A stretch of 31,627 bases of DNA from positions 1-31,627 of the forward strand of contig QANT01008918.1 in the NCBI GenBank assembly GCA_003254885.1, written 5' to 3'. Below are positions 20,901-30,799 of the stretch, piece after piece (the stretch's first letter is position 1; every line of letters starts with the position of its first letter). Under the pieces are notes generated by a model. The model had not been told where the DNA came from. It saw only the letters and a list, made by a program, of their open reading frames with translations, and made no database searches. The position numbers and the translations under genes are program-made. This DNA comes from Purshia tridentata. Taxonomy: Eukaryota; Streptophyta; Magnoliopsida; Rosales; Rosaceae.

Positions 20901-23897
20901 TGCAGAAATGAAACCCATGAAGTCATTAAGTATTTGGAATACTGTGTCCATCGTTTGCATAATGAAGATCCTGGAGTCCACAACTTGCTTTTATCGCTAT
21001 ATGCCAAGCAGGTTGATTTTATTAATTAATAATTTATTAAATGATTTGAGCTTAGTGGTTTTCATATGCTTTGATCTATCACTTATATGCATAAGTATAT
21101 CCTACACACACATATATATTCCTATTTTTAAAAGCCTGATCTATCTTTTTTTTTAACTTAATGAGGCAAAGACTTTTGTGTCACATATAAGCTCTGTAGC
21201 TCATAATCCAGAGATGCAATTTAAAATTTCCAATTTCTTTGGATTTATACATTTTTCATCCCTCTCCAGTATATGTAAGAATGTATTTCATTGTGCATAT
21301 TACTATTATACAATTTACAGGAAGATGATAGTGCACTTTTACGTTTCCTACAATTCAAGTTTGGAAAAGGACGGGAAAGTGGCCCAGAATTCTTCTATGA
21401 TCCCAAGTATGCTTTACGCCTATGCCTCAAGGAAAAGCGAATGCGTGCCTGTGTTCATATATACAGTATGATGTCCATGCATGAAGAAGCAGTGGCTCTT
21501 GCCCTACAGGTTCTAGTTTGAGGCTAATGGTTTTGTGATTCAACTATTGTTCCCCCAATCTGTATATTATTTTACTTGTAGCTTTTAACTGTTTTAGGTA
21601 TTAATCAATTTAAAATTACAAAGGCGTTTGTGTTGCTCAGATTATACCATTTTAGTAACAGAAGGATAGAGATCTTTGCTGAAAGTTAGCGCATATTCTT
21701 TGGAATTTGTATACCAAGGGCCTTTCTTATTTATCATTGGAAATATCTTTCTTTAGAACATATGCCTATACCAAGATAGCTAATATTGCAGTTATTTAAA
21801 TCTTGAGTAATTTTGAACTCTGAACTTGTTTCTTCAAATCAAGGGAATGGAAACAATCATACACCACCTAATAGTCTCTTCTTTATTGGAACCTAGGCAA
21901 GTCTTTGGATGAGTTATAGTTCTTATCTTTGCTTGAGTTCATTTAATGGCTTTTATTTTATTGTCACATTAAGTTGTTCTTTTGGTGCCTTAGGTTGATC
22001 CCGAGCTTGCTATGGCTGAAGCTGACAAGGTTGAAGATGATGAGGACTTGAGAAAGAAGCTTTGGCTCATGGTTGCGAAGCATGTTATTGAACAGGAAAA
22101 GGGAGCTAAAAGGGAGAACATACGGAAGGCAATAGCATTTCTTAAAGAAACCGACGGCCTTTTAAAGATAGAGGATATATTACCATTCTTTCCCGACTTT
22201 GCCCTGATTGATGACTTCAAGGTGAGATCTATATTCTTTGTTATAATGCACATATGATTCTTTGGTTTTATTTTGTCCCTTTAGATTGCCTTCTTACCAA
22301 TTGATGTAGTGGTTTGATCTCCAACATATGAGATTTCTGTTGTTACGTAGCTTTCAGAATATATTCCTTGTGTGATGCTGGTGGGACTATAAATTGTATT
22401 CAGCTACTGTTAGATTTTGAATTCCATCCATATGTATGTAGGAGGCAATTTGCTCATCATTAGAGGATTACAACAATCAAATCGAACAACTGAAACAGGA
22501 AATGAATGATGCAACACATGGTGCTGACAACATCAGAAATGACATTAGTGCACTTGCTCAAAGATATGCTGTGATTGATCGTGATGAAGAATGTGGGGTA
22601 TTGCTCGTCCTGAACCTGCATAATATGATTGATTATTTAATAAAGCAACAATTCTTGTTGCACTCACTCTCCCATAGACAATTTCATGTATGCATCTCAT
22701 ATACCAAAAATTTCTATGCTTGATTTCCCTTCAACCCCCCCGGGTCCCCAGTCCACATTATGTATTGGATCATAATGCATTCCCTTTTAGTTAGCTTGAC
22801 TCGTAGCTTTATTTTGCCATTTTCTCTGGTTACCTCTTTTCCATTTTATTTTTTTATTTTACTTGGCGCCTATAGGCTATATCTGGAATATGACTTTTCA
22901 ATCTATGAGCTACCAGGTTTGTCGGCGTAAAATTTTAACTGTGGGTAGGGAGTATCAGATGACTAGAGGATATTCATCAGTAGGACAAATGGCTCCATTC
23001 TATGTCTTTCCATGTGGACATGCCTTCCACGCTCAGTGCCTGATTGCTCATGTTACCCGTAGTACAAATGAAGCTCAAGTAAGATTAAGTCTGAAAATTC
23101 TTTATATCTATTATCATTGGTTGCGTAAAGTGGAAAGCAGTAGCTTAAGTATCACTCTTTTGTTTCTCATTAGCTTCGAATATTATTTTATTCTGAAAAA
23201 GCTTTGTAATGTACCCATGTACGTTGAAGTAACAGGATAGTTCTGGCCTGACCCAACTCTTTTATTTCTATTTCTTTTCCCCATTTTGTTCAAATGAATA
23301 TTGCAGGCAGAGTATATACTAGATCTGCAGAAGCAACTTACTCTACTTGATGGGGAAGCTAGGAAGGATTCAAATGGTAGCCTAACTGAGGAAACCATAA
23401 CAAGCGTGGCCCCTGTAGATAAGGTTATTTGGCTCTACCTTTTTTTGCTTTACATTGCATCTTATTTGATCCATCCATTTTCTGTTTCTTGGCTGTTAAA
23501 TGAGTCTATTTGATTATCAACCACCTCCAAATTTAATGTTTCAAAAGTAAATCTACATGATTATCAACCATTTCAAATTTAAAATTTCAGAAATAACTTG
23601 AGAGTTTTGTTGGCTTGTCACTCAATTCAATTTGCCGCCACATGGTTCTAGTCAATTCATGAATTTAAGTTGTATATAGAGTATACTAAACCAAATATTT
23701 AATGTTAAAATGATTGCCCACAGCTCCGGTCGCAGTTGGATGATGCTGTGGCCAGCGAATGCCCATTTTGTGGGGACTTAATGATCCGTGAGATCTCTCT
23801 ACCTTTTGTCCTTCTAGAGGAACAACAGCGGAATGCTTCATGGGAGATAAATTCGCGTAATATTGGAAACCAGAGGACCCTTTCTTTAAGTTTATGA
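14932..23897 (+). CDS. VPS18: Vacuolar protein sorting-associated protein 18 (HOPS/CORVET core subunit)
   Basis: Core subunit of the HOPS and CORVET tethering complexes, which drive fusion at late endosomes and the vacuole. 23 exons join in frame: 14932-15094, 15431-15643, 15746-15885, 15978-16073, 16217-16284, 16495-16596, 16687-16831, 17052-17195, 17292-17411, 17564-17620, 18403-18462, 18558-18665, 19055-19197, 19445-19523, 20400-20462, 20567-20697, 20906-21011, 21321-21509, 21994-22221, 22442-22597, 22917-23078, 23307-23423, 23724-23897. The total is 2964 nt, 987 aa, about the length I recall for Arabidopsis VPS18. The N-terminal third is the beta-propeller (Pep3/Vps18 domain, e.g. HRVFVDPGGSHCIAT). 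The middle is a helical clathrin-repeat region, with a short coiled coil encoded by exon 20. The C-terminus is a RING-type zinc site: C836, C839, C870, H872, H875, C878, C943, C946, split over exons 20-23. Intron 5 has a GC donor (16285). Intron 14 carries MITE-like repeats and a 15-N gap; coding exons are intact. Confidence 0.96.
19770..20258. mobile_element. MITE-like hairpin element plus a diverged partial copy in VPS18 intron 14
   Basis: About 20025-20258 folds on itself. Its left arm (TTGAGCAATGAGG-GAACTTC outward end) pairs with its right arm (reverse complement CTGAGCACTGAAGAGTAACTTC). The arms meet around an AATATTA...TAATATT core at 20128-20160, roughly 100 bp per arm and clearly diverged. 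A second diverged copy of the left arm lies upstream at about 19770-19893: AAAGGAC and GTGACATTTATTTATTGG recur about 215-248 bp apart. The upstream copy contains the N gap and a poly-A run. Superfamily and target duplication are not resolved. Confidence 0.55.
19776..19790. other. Assembly gap (15 Ns) in VPS18 intron 14
   Basis: Fifteen Ns are followed at once by a run of about 19 A with one C. The gap lies within a repeat-rich part of the intron, so the real missing length is unknown. The coding exons on both sides (19445-19523 and 20400-20462) are unaffected and in phase. Confidence 0.98.
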
Positions 23898-24560
23898 TCA
23901 TATTCTGTCTGTGTCTATCGGTGCATGAGAGTTGTGTTCCTGGAGAGATGTCTTTGTCATCTTTCTTTTTGTAAGCATTCATTAATTTTGGTGCCAATAG
24001 GGTTGTTAACAATGCCGTTATTCTTGTATAATATTTTTTGTTCCCTGCTTACGGTACTTTCACTTCCCCTTCTATGTCCGGGGATTGGCCGGCCGTCTTT
24101 GGTATGTAATTACAAAATGGGTTAATGTTATTTCTCAAAATTATTATCTCAGTAAATTTGTCCAACCTACCGTGCCCAAGGTGGGGCCGGGCCTGCCATT
24201 CATGATTGACCAATTTTAACTCTTTTTTTTTGAGAGAGAGAGAGAGAGAGGGGATAATAATATATACTTTATAGTGTCCACACTACACCACTCCATACAC
24301 AAAATAACGAAAGACCAATAACAGTGTCTTTAACAATGTATTAAGCAACCAAAAACAAAGGATTAGTGATAAGAACACATTTTGATACGACAATGTGTAT
24401 TATCTCTCTAATAAATGTGAGAATTATTAATACAAGTAGGTCTTATTTTTGTTAGAGATGTGATTTCCCTAACATTATTGAAAAACAAAATGGAACTCTC
24501 TTTATTTATGTATTTAATTATTTTCTTTGCTTGAGGTCGAATTCTCCTGAAGGCTGCAGC
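23898..24560. other. Convergent 3' region between VPS18 and the LysM gene
   Basis: This holds the 3' UTR of VPS18 (+) and that of the LysM gene (-). A (GA)10 microsatellite is present at 24232-24251, preceded by a T run. I see no further gene. Confidence 0.6.
24232..24251. repeat. (GA)10 microsatellite
   Basis: Ten GA units follow directly after a nine-T run in the spacer between the convergent VPS18 and LysM genes. Confidence 0.95.
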
Positions 24561-24992
24561 TTAATTTAGTGTCCCAACAACACAAAGCCATTGACCCACA
24601 AAGATAAAGTCGCAATTGACGTTGGGATTGATTGCAAAGAATTGAGCATCCAGATTGAACTCCTCCTGAACACTAGTGCAAGTATCACCAGCTTGTACCC
24701 CATAAACTGTCTGGCATTTTGGAGTGGCTTGCCTTTTCGCATCCCCAAACCCAACTACACACATTAAGTATTCAAAATTTCCAAACATAAATTAAAAGAC
24801 ACAACTCACATAAATAAAAGAAATCTAATAGAATTCCAATGATAATCTTGGATAGAATTAGACAACATTCCAATCTTTTAACTTACTGTCGAGTTGTCTG
24901 CTCTCAGCAGAGGAGATGATGAGAAAAATACAGAGCAGGAGAACCAAATTCAAGAACATGGCCACTTTGTTGTTAGATTCAACCATACCCAT
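24561..24992 (-). CDS. Small secreted single-LysM-domain protein
   Basis: Two-exon gene on the minus strand: exon 1 24992-24887, intron with GTAAGT donor and GTAG acceptor, exon 2 24754-24561; 300 nt, 99 aa. Residues 1-31 are a signal peptide with a strongly hydrophobic core (11-27, MFLNLVLLLCIFLIISS). The mature part is one LysM domain, about residues 50-95. It has the expected YGVQAGDTC opening, the INPN turn (77-80) and the closing VGQWLCV. Four cysteines (49, 61, 83, 93) could form two disulphides. LysM domains bind N-acetylglucosamine polymers such as chitin or Nod-type oligosaccharides; this protein has no kinase and no obvious GPI signal, so it is likely apoplastic. Similar short plant proteins (Arabidopsis At5g62150, from memory) are about 100 aa. 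A second in-frame Met at residue 3 is possible. A TATA box lies at 25101-25109. Confidence 0.88.
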
Positions 24993-25100
24993 TATTTCTT
25001 TAAATGTACGTAATACTCTAAAATATTTTCTAGTAAGAACAGAACTGTGTTTAGAGTGTTCCTTGGGTGGTGGTTGCGGTTTGAAGACACAGCAGAGCAA

Positions 25101-25109
25101 TATTTATAG
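25101..25109 (-). promoter_or_regulatory. TATA box of the LysM gene
   Basis: CTATAAATA on the minus strand lies 109 bp upstream of the start codon at 24992. Transcription would begin near 25070, giving a 5' UTR of roughly 80 nt. Confidence 0.6.
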
Positions 25110-25340
25110 TGAAAATAACACCGGAAGAAGATACCAAGTTATGTGGCAGAAATTAATGGTATGCAGATCCTTCACCTCGTTAAAGGCCGGCTTGTCCATT
25201 GTACATAATACATATCATATTAATATATTGGCCTTAAGTATTTGTTTAAACAATGTTTGGGCAGGGCTAGCCGCCTGATTGCATACCATAAACTAATTCC
25301 CAAACAGGGGCATCTTTGTCCTTTCCAAAACCTTCTGCAC

Positions 25341-25355
25341 GCATGCATGCATGCA
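25341..25355. promoter_or_regulatory. Overlapping RY repeats (CATGCATG)
   Basis: GCATGCATGCATGCA contains CATGCATG in two overlapping registers, and the word is palindromic so it reads on both strands. RY elements bind B3 factors of the ABI3/FUS3/LEC2 group in seed development. The position is about 230 bp upstream of the LysM TATA box and about 290 bp upstream of the O-fucosyltransferase start. It may also be only a short GCAT microsatellite. Confidence 0.4.
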
Positions 25356-25627
25356 GATTTTTATGTATTTATTAATCAAATGTGAAATTAAGAATAAAGA
25401 GATAATTAATTATGTAGGATGAAAAGTGAAAACTTAGATGAAAAGTGACATGCAAATCAAAAATCAATTATAAGAATGCCACAAAACGAACTTAAAAGAA
25501 TGCAAACAGAAGAAAAATAATAATAAATGCAAAAACATGTCCTTAATAAATAAAAAAACTTATTAAAAAGAAACCAGCAATTGAGCAAGATTTTTAAATT
25601 AAATTAAAATAAAAAGCAATAAACGAA

Positions 25628-25708
25628 ATGCCCAAAAGGCCATGCCTTCGCAGCGTCGCCGCTCCAACCACCACTATTACCACCGATTTCGGTTTCTTAT
25701 TCCGGTAA
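25628..25708 (+). other. Possible upstream ORF overlapping the O-fucosyltransferase start
   Basis: An ATG at 25628-25630, 14 nt before the main start codon and in another frame, opens a 26-codon reading frame that ends in TAA inside exon 1. Both ATGs have G at -3 and C at +4, so neither is clearly stronger. If transcription starts upstream of 25628, ribosomes reach this ATG first and translation of the enzyme would depend on leaky scanning. The transcription start is not known. Confidence 0.45.
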
Positions 25709-28700
25709 TTTCCGGGGCGCTTCTCATCTTCTTCGCTATTCTCTTGTTTCTTGCTCCTCCTATCCATGTCAATCACCTCCATCAACGACTCCACCAACAC
25801 TCTTCGGTACTCTCCCTCTCGCGTTAATTAATGTTCATACATTTGGTAGTTGTTTCGAATTTGAAGCTACTTATAGGTTTAGTTGGATCTTTATGGTTTT
25901 CGAATACTTCTTTATCCTCAGAGCGCTGGAAGGAGATCGGATCGTGATCTTCTCTGGAGTTCCAGGAATTCCAACTTCTACTATGCATGCAGCAATGCCA
26001 CCCAGAACTTTCCAAGTGCGTATATTATTCCTTTTTTTACAATTTTCTTTTAGTTTCATTTTTATCATTTTTCACAATTTGTTACTAGCCAATTGTTTTT
26101 TATCAGTTTTCTTCTATTGTACGTTTATTTCATATGTTTTTGTAAAATGACGGTTCTATTTGTGTTCACAATGACATTGATGTTATTAATTTGATGTTAT
26201 GCTCATATTTGCAGAAGTTAAAGAAATTACGCATCCTTATAGGTACTTGGCAATTGCAACCAATGGAGGCTTGAATCAACAAAGAACTGGGGTAACTTTC
26301 TTTACTTCTGTTTCTTTACTGCAATATATTGATGCCATAATCAAGAGTGAAAAGTATGATGTAGAGTAGGAGTTTGCCTGGTGTTGATTAAGATGTCAAT
26401 GATTGGATGTATAATGCATTTCTAGCCTTTTTTTTTCCAGAACTCCGAAGACACAATGCTTTATTTCTTAGTTGATATCGATGGTTATAAATCAGAGTAG
26501 AATTAGTGACACGGGTCGGTTGGTTTTGATTAAGTTGATTTCTCACTGAAATGAGTTTAGTTGCCTCTTATATTAGGATCTCTTTCAGTGATTATGCTCC
26601 TTGATTATAGAGTACTGGTATAAATTTTTTACTTCTGTTGTGGAGCTTATTGCCTTTGGCAGATTACAGATTCTGTTGTTGCTGCTCGTATACTGAATGC
26701 TAGTCTTGTCATTCCAAAGTTGGACCAGAAGTCATTCTGGAAAGATGCGAGGTTAGTCCTTGAATGGTATATATATATATATACAGCCCTCTTATTTGCA
26801 CTCTGGATTTTGTGATTACATTAACTTGTTCGTATGTTAGAGGTACAAACATATGCTTGCATATATTTACTAGTTCAAATTTTATATGACAAACTATTGC
26901 CTTTCTTGTGCAGTAACTTTTCAGAGATCTTTGATGTTGATTGGTTTATATCGTTTTTGTCAAAAGATGTTAAAATCGTTAAGCATCTCCCAAGTAAAGG
27001 AGGTAAAGAGTGGAAACCTTATAGAATGCGTGTCCCAAGGAAGTGTAATGAGAGATGTTATCACAAGCGTGTATTGCCTGTTCTTTTGAAAAAGCATGTA
27101 TGTAGTTTTCTTAAGCTTCTAATTTCTTGGTATTGACTTTTTTTTAATTATTACCTTTAAGTTGTAGTGGTCTACTTCTCCTTTTTTCTCAAGTTTGAAT
27201 CTTAATTTTCACTTCGCTCATCAGTGGTTACTTTTTTCAATTTCGTGACAGGCTGTTCAGCTCACCAAGTTTGATTACAGAGTTGCAAACATGTTGGATA
27301 CAGATTTGCAAAAATTAAGATGTAGAGTCAACTACCATGCTTTAAAGTTTACTGACCCAATACAGAAAATGGCCGAAACGTTGGTTCATCAAATGAGGAT
27401 GAAAAGCAAGCATTATATTGCATTGCACCTGAGGTAAATTTATCTTTGTCTTTTTATTTCTGTGGTTATCACTATCATTTAATTAGAGAATTAGATGAAC
27501 TTGCCCACTTCATACATCAACATGGTCTAGCATTGTTGCCCCATCTTATAGGATTTTTAGGTTGAGCTGTAAGTTTTCATGCATCACCTGTGGTTCCAAC
27601 CATCATATATGTACGTACATTTGTATACATGCATTTCAGAATCTATTTGATAGATATACAGAGACGCACATGCACTTATATGATCATAAGTAGCAGTTTG
27701 TATAATTTCTTGTGATACAGTTTTGTGATGCAATTTAATGTTTTTTGTTACAGGTATGAACCTGATATGCTTGCATTTTCAGGATGCTATTTTGGTGGAG
27801 GAGATAAGGAAAGAAAACAATTGGGTGCAATACGAAAGAGGTGGAAGACTTTACATGTAAGGCTTAAGTGATTTTCCTTTGGATTTTTGTGAACTTATTC
27901 TTACCCTGAATCAAATATTTGAAGGCAAAAATGATTAAAACCTGATGTTGTGTGTTTGTAGTTATGTTTATAGAGTGAAGAAAAATGAAAATGAATAAGT
28001 AGTGAATAGGCCAATGAAAAGAAAATGTTATGACCAATGCCATGTCAGAAATGCATAGGCTTCTGTTGGTTCCAAGCTTTAGTCTTCTGCTTACGATTAT
28101 GATGTATTGGGGTCGATTTCAATCCCAGTGGTCTCCAGATCTATAAAATGTATGTATGAGATTTATTTTGGATGAGTTGCAGATAAACAATCCTGATAAG
28201 GCAAGGAGGCATGGGAGATGTCCACTTACTCCAGAAGAAGTTGGTCTGATGCTTAGAGCACTGGGCTATGGCAGTGATGTTCATATCTATGTGGCATCAG
28301 GGGAAGTGTATGGAGGGGAAGAAACATTGGCACCGCTTAAGGCACTATTTCCCAACTTCTATTCAAAGGACACCATAGCAACCAAGGAGGAGTTGGAACC
28401 ATTTTATTCATTTTCTTCTCGCATGGCTGCACTTGACTTTATAGTTTGTGATGAAAGTGATGTCTTTGTCACCAACAACAATGGTAATATGGCCAGAATA
28501 TTAGCTGGAAGAAGGTAGGTTGTCTTTCTTTCTCCTTTTCATTCCTCTTTTCATCTTACTCTTATAGCCCTCCCTCTGCCTGCATAATTTTCACAGAGTT
28601 TATTTGTTGCAGGAGATATTTTGGACATAAGCCCACTATCCGTCCAAATGCTAAAAAACTCTATCGGTTGTTCTTAAGAAAAGACAAAATGAGCTGGGAT

Positions 28701-29060
28701 GCTTTTGCCTCTAAGGTTCATACTTACCAGAGAGGCTTTATGGGTAAGCCAAATGAAGTGAGGTCAGGCAGAGGTGAGTTTCATGAGAACCCATCCACCT
28801 GCATATGTGAAGATTCTCAGGCAAAGTTCAAGAGCAATATGGGAACTAGAAAATATGGTAAGAGTAATAGTGAAACAAGAAAAGATGAAGTAGAACTTGA
28901 TATTCAAAACTTGGAAGACGATCCAGAATGGTCTGATACTGATGAGGATGATTATCAAAATGGCGCTCTGGACAATGATTTGTTGAACAACAGAACAGAT
29001 GTGGATTATGATGCAGTCCAATCCGAGGAACGTGAATTGGAAGAGATTCTTTCGGACTAG
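25642..29060 (+). CDS. Plant O-fucosyltransferase family protein, Golgi type II membrane protein
   Basis: Member of the plant GDP-fucose protein O-fucosyltransferase family (formerly DUF246). Nine exons: 25642-25806, 25922-26015, 26215-26291, 26663-26751, 26914-27097, 27252-27433, 27754-27856, 28183-28514, 28613-29060; 1674 nt, 557 aa, normal for the family. A short basic cytoplasmic tail (QRRRSNHHYYHRFR) precedes one membrane segment (about 19-40), giving a Golgi type II layout. The catalytic region starts with YLAIATNGGLNQQRTG (Gly-rich loop 104-112) and has the HLR-Y-E motif (262-266) and a nucleotide-sugar region with YVASGEVYGGEETL. The family's FVTNNNGNMARILAGRR motif and RRYFGHKPTIRPN close it. 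The last 53 residues or so (505-557) are strongly acidic (DDPEWSDTDEDDY). An upstream ATG at 25628 opens an out-of-frame overlapping reading frame. Family assignment is firm; the acceptor is unknown, since members act on proteins or on pectin-type glycans. Confidence 0.94.
26768..26783. repeat. (TA)8 microsatellite in O-fucosyltransferase intron 4
   Basis: Eight TA units lie shortly after the donor of the intron between exons 4 and 5. No function is suggested. Confidence 0.9.
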
Positions 29061-30417
29061 AAGAATCTGTCTTCCTCGACCCTTGTTATCAGCTGCACGT
29101 AACTGACTTCTTCCTCATATTTCCAGCTCTAGTCAAAAGTTTTGACTTTGGTCCCTCCTCCCTCCCCATTTGTCAACTGTCAACTGTCAACTGTCAAACT
29201 GTCAACTGTATATAAAAGCATGTGGATAGATAATCTGCGTCCTACTTTCTGTGAATACCGGCTGAATACTGATTTCCGACTTTGAACTTGAGAAACATCC
29301 CATGCGACTCGGCGAGGCCATGTAAGGGTCTCTACTCTCTTGTTGAAGATGTATCCTTCGTAAAGCCAAGTCTAGCCTACGAGTCTTTGCCTGGAATCAA
29401 GGTTGGGTTGGGGCCTTTCTAGGCCCACATTAGTTATTGCTTTGTTTTGAGTTTTGGGCTTTGGCCTCATTGTAACCAACAATAAAAATATTGTTTTAAT
29501 TAATTAAAAATGTATTTTAAAAAAGATCATTGTAATGTTGGAAATAAAGGTTTGATTATGGGAATGCAATCCGGGTGGTTTAATCCTTTATTTTTTGGAT
29601 GGAAAAATTTTAGCAAAATACTTTATACTTATAGTATTTATTTGTTCAAATTATGAGAATCATTTGTAAAATTTAGATGGCAAAATAAAAAGATTTGAAA
29701 CTTTTAGCAAAATGACTCTAAAAATACTTCTATTTTCAATTGAGGATTCTATTAATTTTTTTATTAAATTAAATACTATAATTCTTCTTTTGTTCAAATT
29801 ATGAGAGTCATTTGTCAAAAAAAGTAGAAATATTTAACATTAAAGGGGCTGAGTTAAAAATTTATTTTTAAGAATAAGATTTTTTCTTTTTAACATTTCG
29901 TAAAAGATCAACTTTATTATATTTCAGTTTATTTATACACTTCATAACTTAAAATATGAGATAATGGAGGCAATTGAAAAGTCCATTTCATAATAAAAGC
30001 AGTAATTGAAATCTATTAAAAGAATAGAGTATGTTTGTAATGAAAAGCATTATTTTAGTATAAACTACAAAATTTATTAGAAAGAAACACCAATGTTGAA
30101 GTCTATAAAATGACCAACCAATTAAACCAAGAACAAGCTATTGTAAGACTGAGGTGTATTTTGGATGTTGTTTGTTGATGGACGGAGAAACTCCAAATTT
30201 GGAACAATTAATAATGAATTGCGTTCATTTCAGATTTTACTAACCAATTCTTAATCAAAATAAAAATAAAAATTGATATGGGTACTTATCGGAATATAAT
30301 GCAAAGAGCTCAACTTTATTGTTTTTGCTTCTTCCTCCATCTCTACAATTTCTGTACAATTTACATAAAATGATTCCATCAGACTCAAAGTCAATAATTG
30401 TTTTTGGGCGATCTCCA
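29061..30417. other. AT-rich spacer after the O-fucosyltransferase gene
   Basis: The first 300-400 bp should be 3' UTR of the O-fucosyltransferase gene. The rest is AT-rich with no believable coding frame. A roughly 32-bp phrase (TTTGTTCAAATTATGAG and following) occurs at 29641-29672 and again at 29789-29820 with a few differences. This may be the remnant of an old repeat. The right end should include the 3' UTR of the minus-strand wound-responsive gene. Confidence 0.5.
29171..29207 (+). repeat. Heptamer tandem repeat TGTCAAC in the O-fucosyltransferase 3' UTR
   Basis: Five head-to-tail copies of TGTCAAC lie about 110 bp after the stop codon; the fourth has one extra A. TTGAC, the W-box core bound by WRKY factors, occurs in each copy on the minus strand. 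The position in a 3' UTR makes a W-box role speculative. Confidence 0.85.
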
Positions 30418-30693
30418 TCAGCCCTGTCCCCAACAGTTCAAATACATGACCCGCTGGAGACTCTCGTCGGCCTGCCCCCGTCTCTCCTCGCCATTCACAA
30501 TACCTCCAGAGAAATCCGACCCCATTCCGCCAGATAATGACCGGAGCTCCGATGCGTCCCCACCGTTGGTGAAGGATCGCCTCCGGTTTAGCTGGAAAGA
30601 TTTAAGGCCGGATTTCCATCTATGCCCCTGGTCCGTAGGGCCTTGCACCACAGCCACGCTGGCCGCCATCCATACCCGGTTCAGATGATTCAT
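30418..30693 (-). CDS. Wound-responsive family protein (DUF3774)
   Basis: Intronless 91-aa frame on the minus strand, matching the plant DUF3774 wound-responsive family in length, start and end. The N-terminal block reads RVWMAASVAVVQGPTDQG (6-23), followed by HRWKSGLKSFQ. The C-terminus has the family hallmark SLQRVMYLNCWGQG (78-91). The central 45 residues are Ser/Gly/Arg-rich and weakly conserved, as is usual. Members are small proteins often induced by wounding, pathogens or hypoxia and often found in gene clusters; the molecular function is unclear. Against the family form I remember (ALKDQGxCRWN), this copy has PTDQG-HRWK and so lacks the usual Cys. A TATA box is well placed at 30787-30795. 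The antisense frames on + are shadows. Confidence 0.85.
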   Translation of the reverse strand: MNHLNRVWMAASVAVVQGPTDQGHRWKSGLKSFQLNRRRSFTNGGDASELRSLSGGMGSDFSGGIVNGEERRGQADESLQRVMYLNCWGQG

Positions 30694-30786
30694 TTTCTAA
30701 ATTCAGATTGTCGATTCAAATAGCTGCTGTTTCGGAAGTCCGTCAGAATGAAGTTTGTGCTGTGTATTAGTGTAGAGAGAATGGTA

Positions 30787-30795
30787 CATTTATAG
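30787..30795 (-). promoter_or_regulatory. TATA box of the DUF3774 gene
   Basis: CTATAAATG on the minus strand lies 94 bp upstream of the start codon at 30693. That implies a 5' UTR of about 60-70 nt, typical for a short inducible gene. Confidence 0.6.
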
Positions 30796-30799
30796 GGAA

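Larger units (their letters stand above)
24993..25641. promoter_or_regulatory. Bidirectional promoter region between the LysM and O-fucosyltransferase genes
   Basis: The start codons of the two divergent genes are 650 bp apart, so this interval must contain both promoters. It has the LysM TATA box at 25101-25109 and overlapping CATGCA words at 25341-25355. The right half (25380-25641) is extremely AT-rich, and I see no TATA box clearly placed for the + strand gene. Confidence 0.55.

Noticed and set aside
28764..29021. 85-aa minus-strand frame opposite the last O-fucosyltransferase exon
   Set aside because: It is the Ile/Val-rich reverse of the acidic tail coding sequence, a common shadow pattern.
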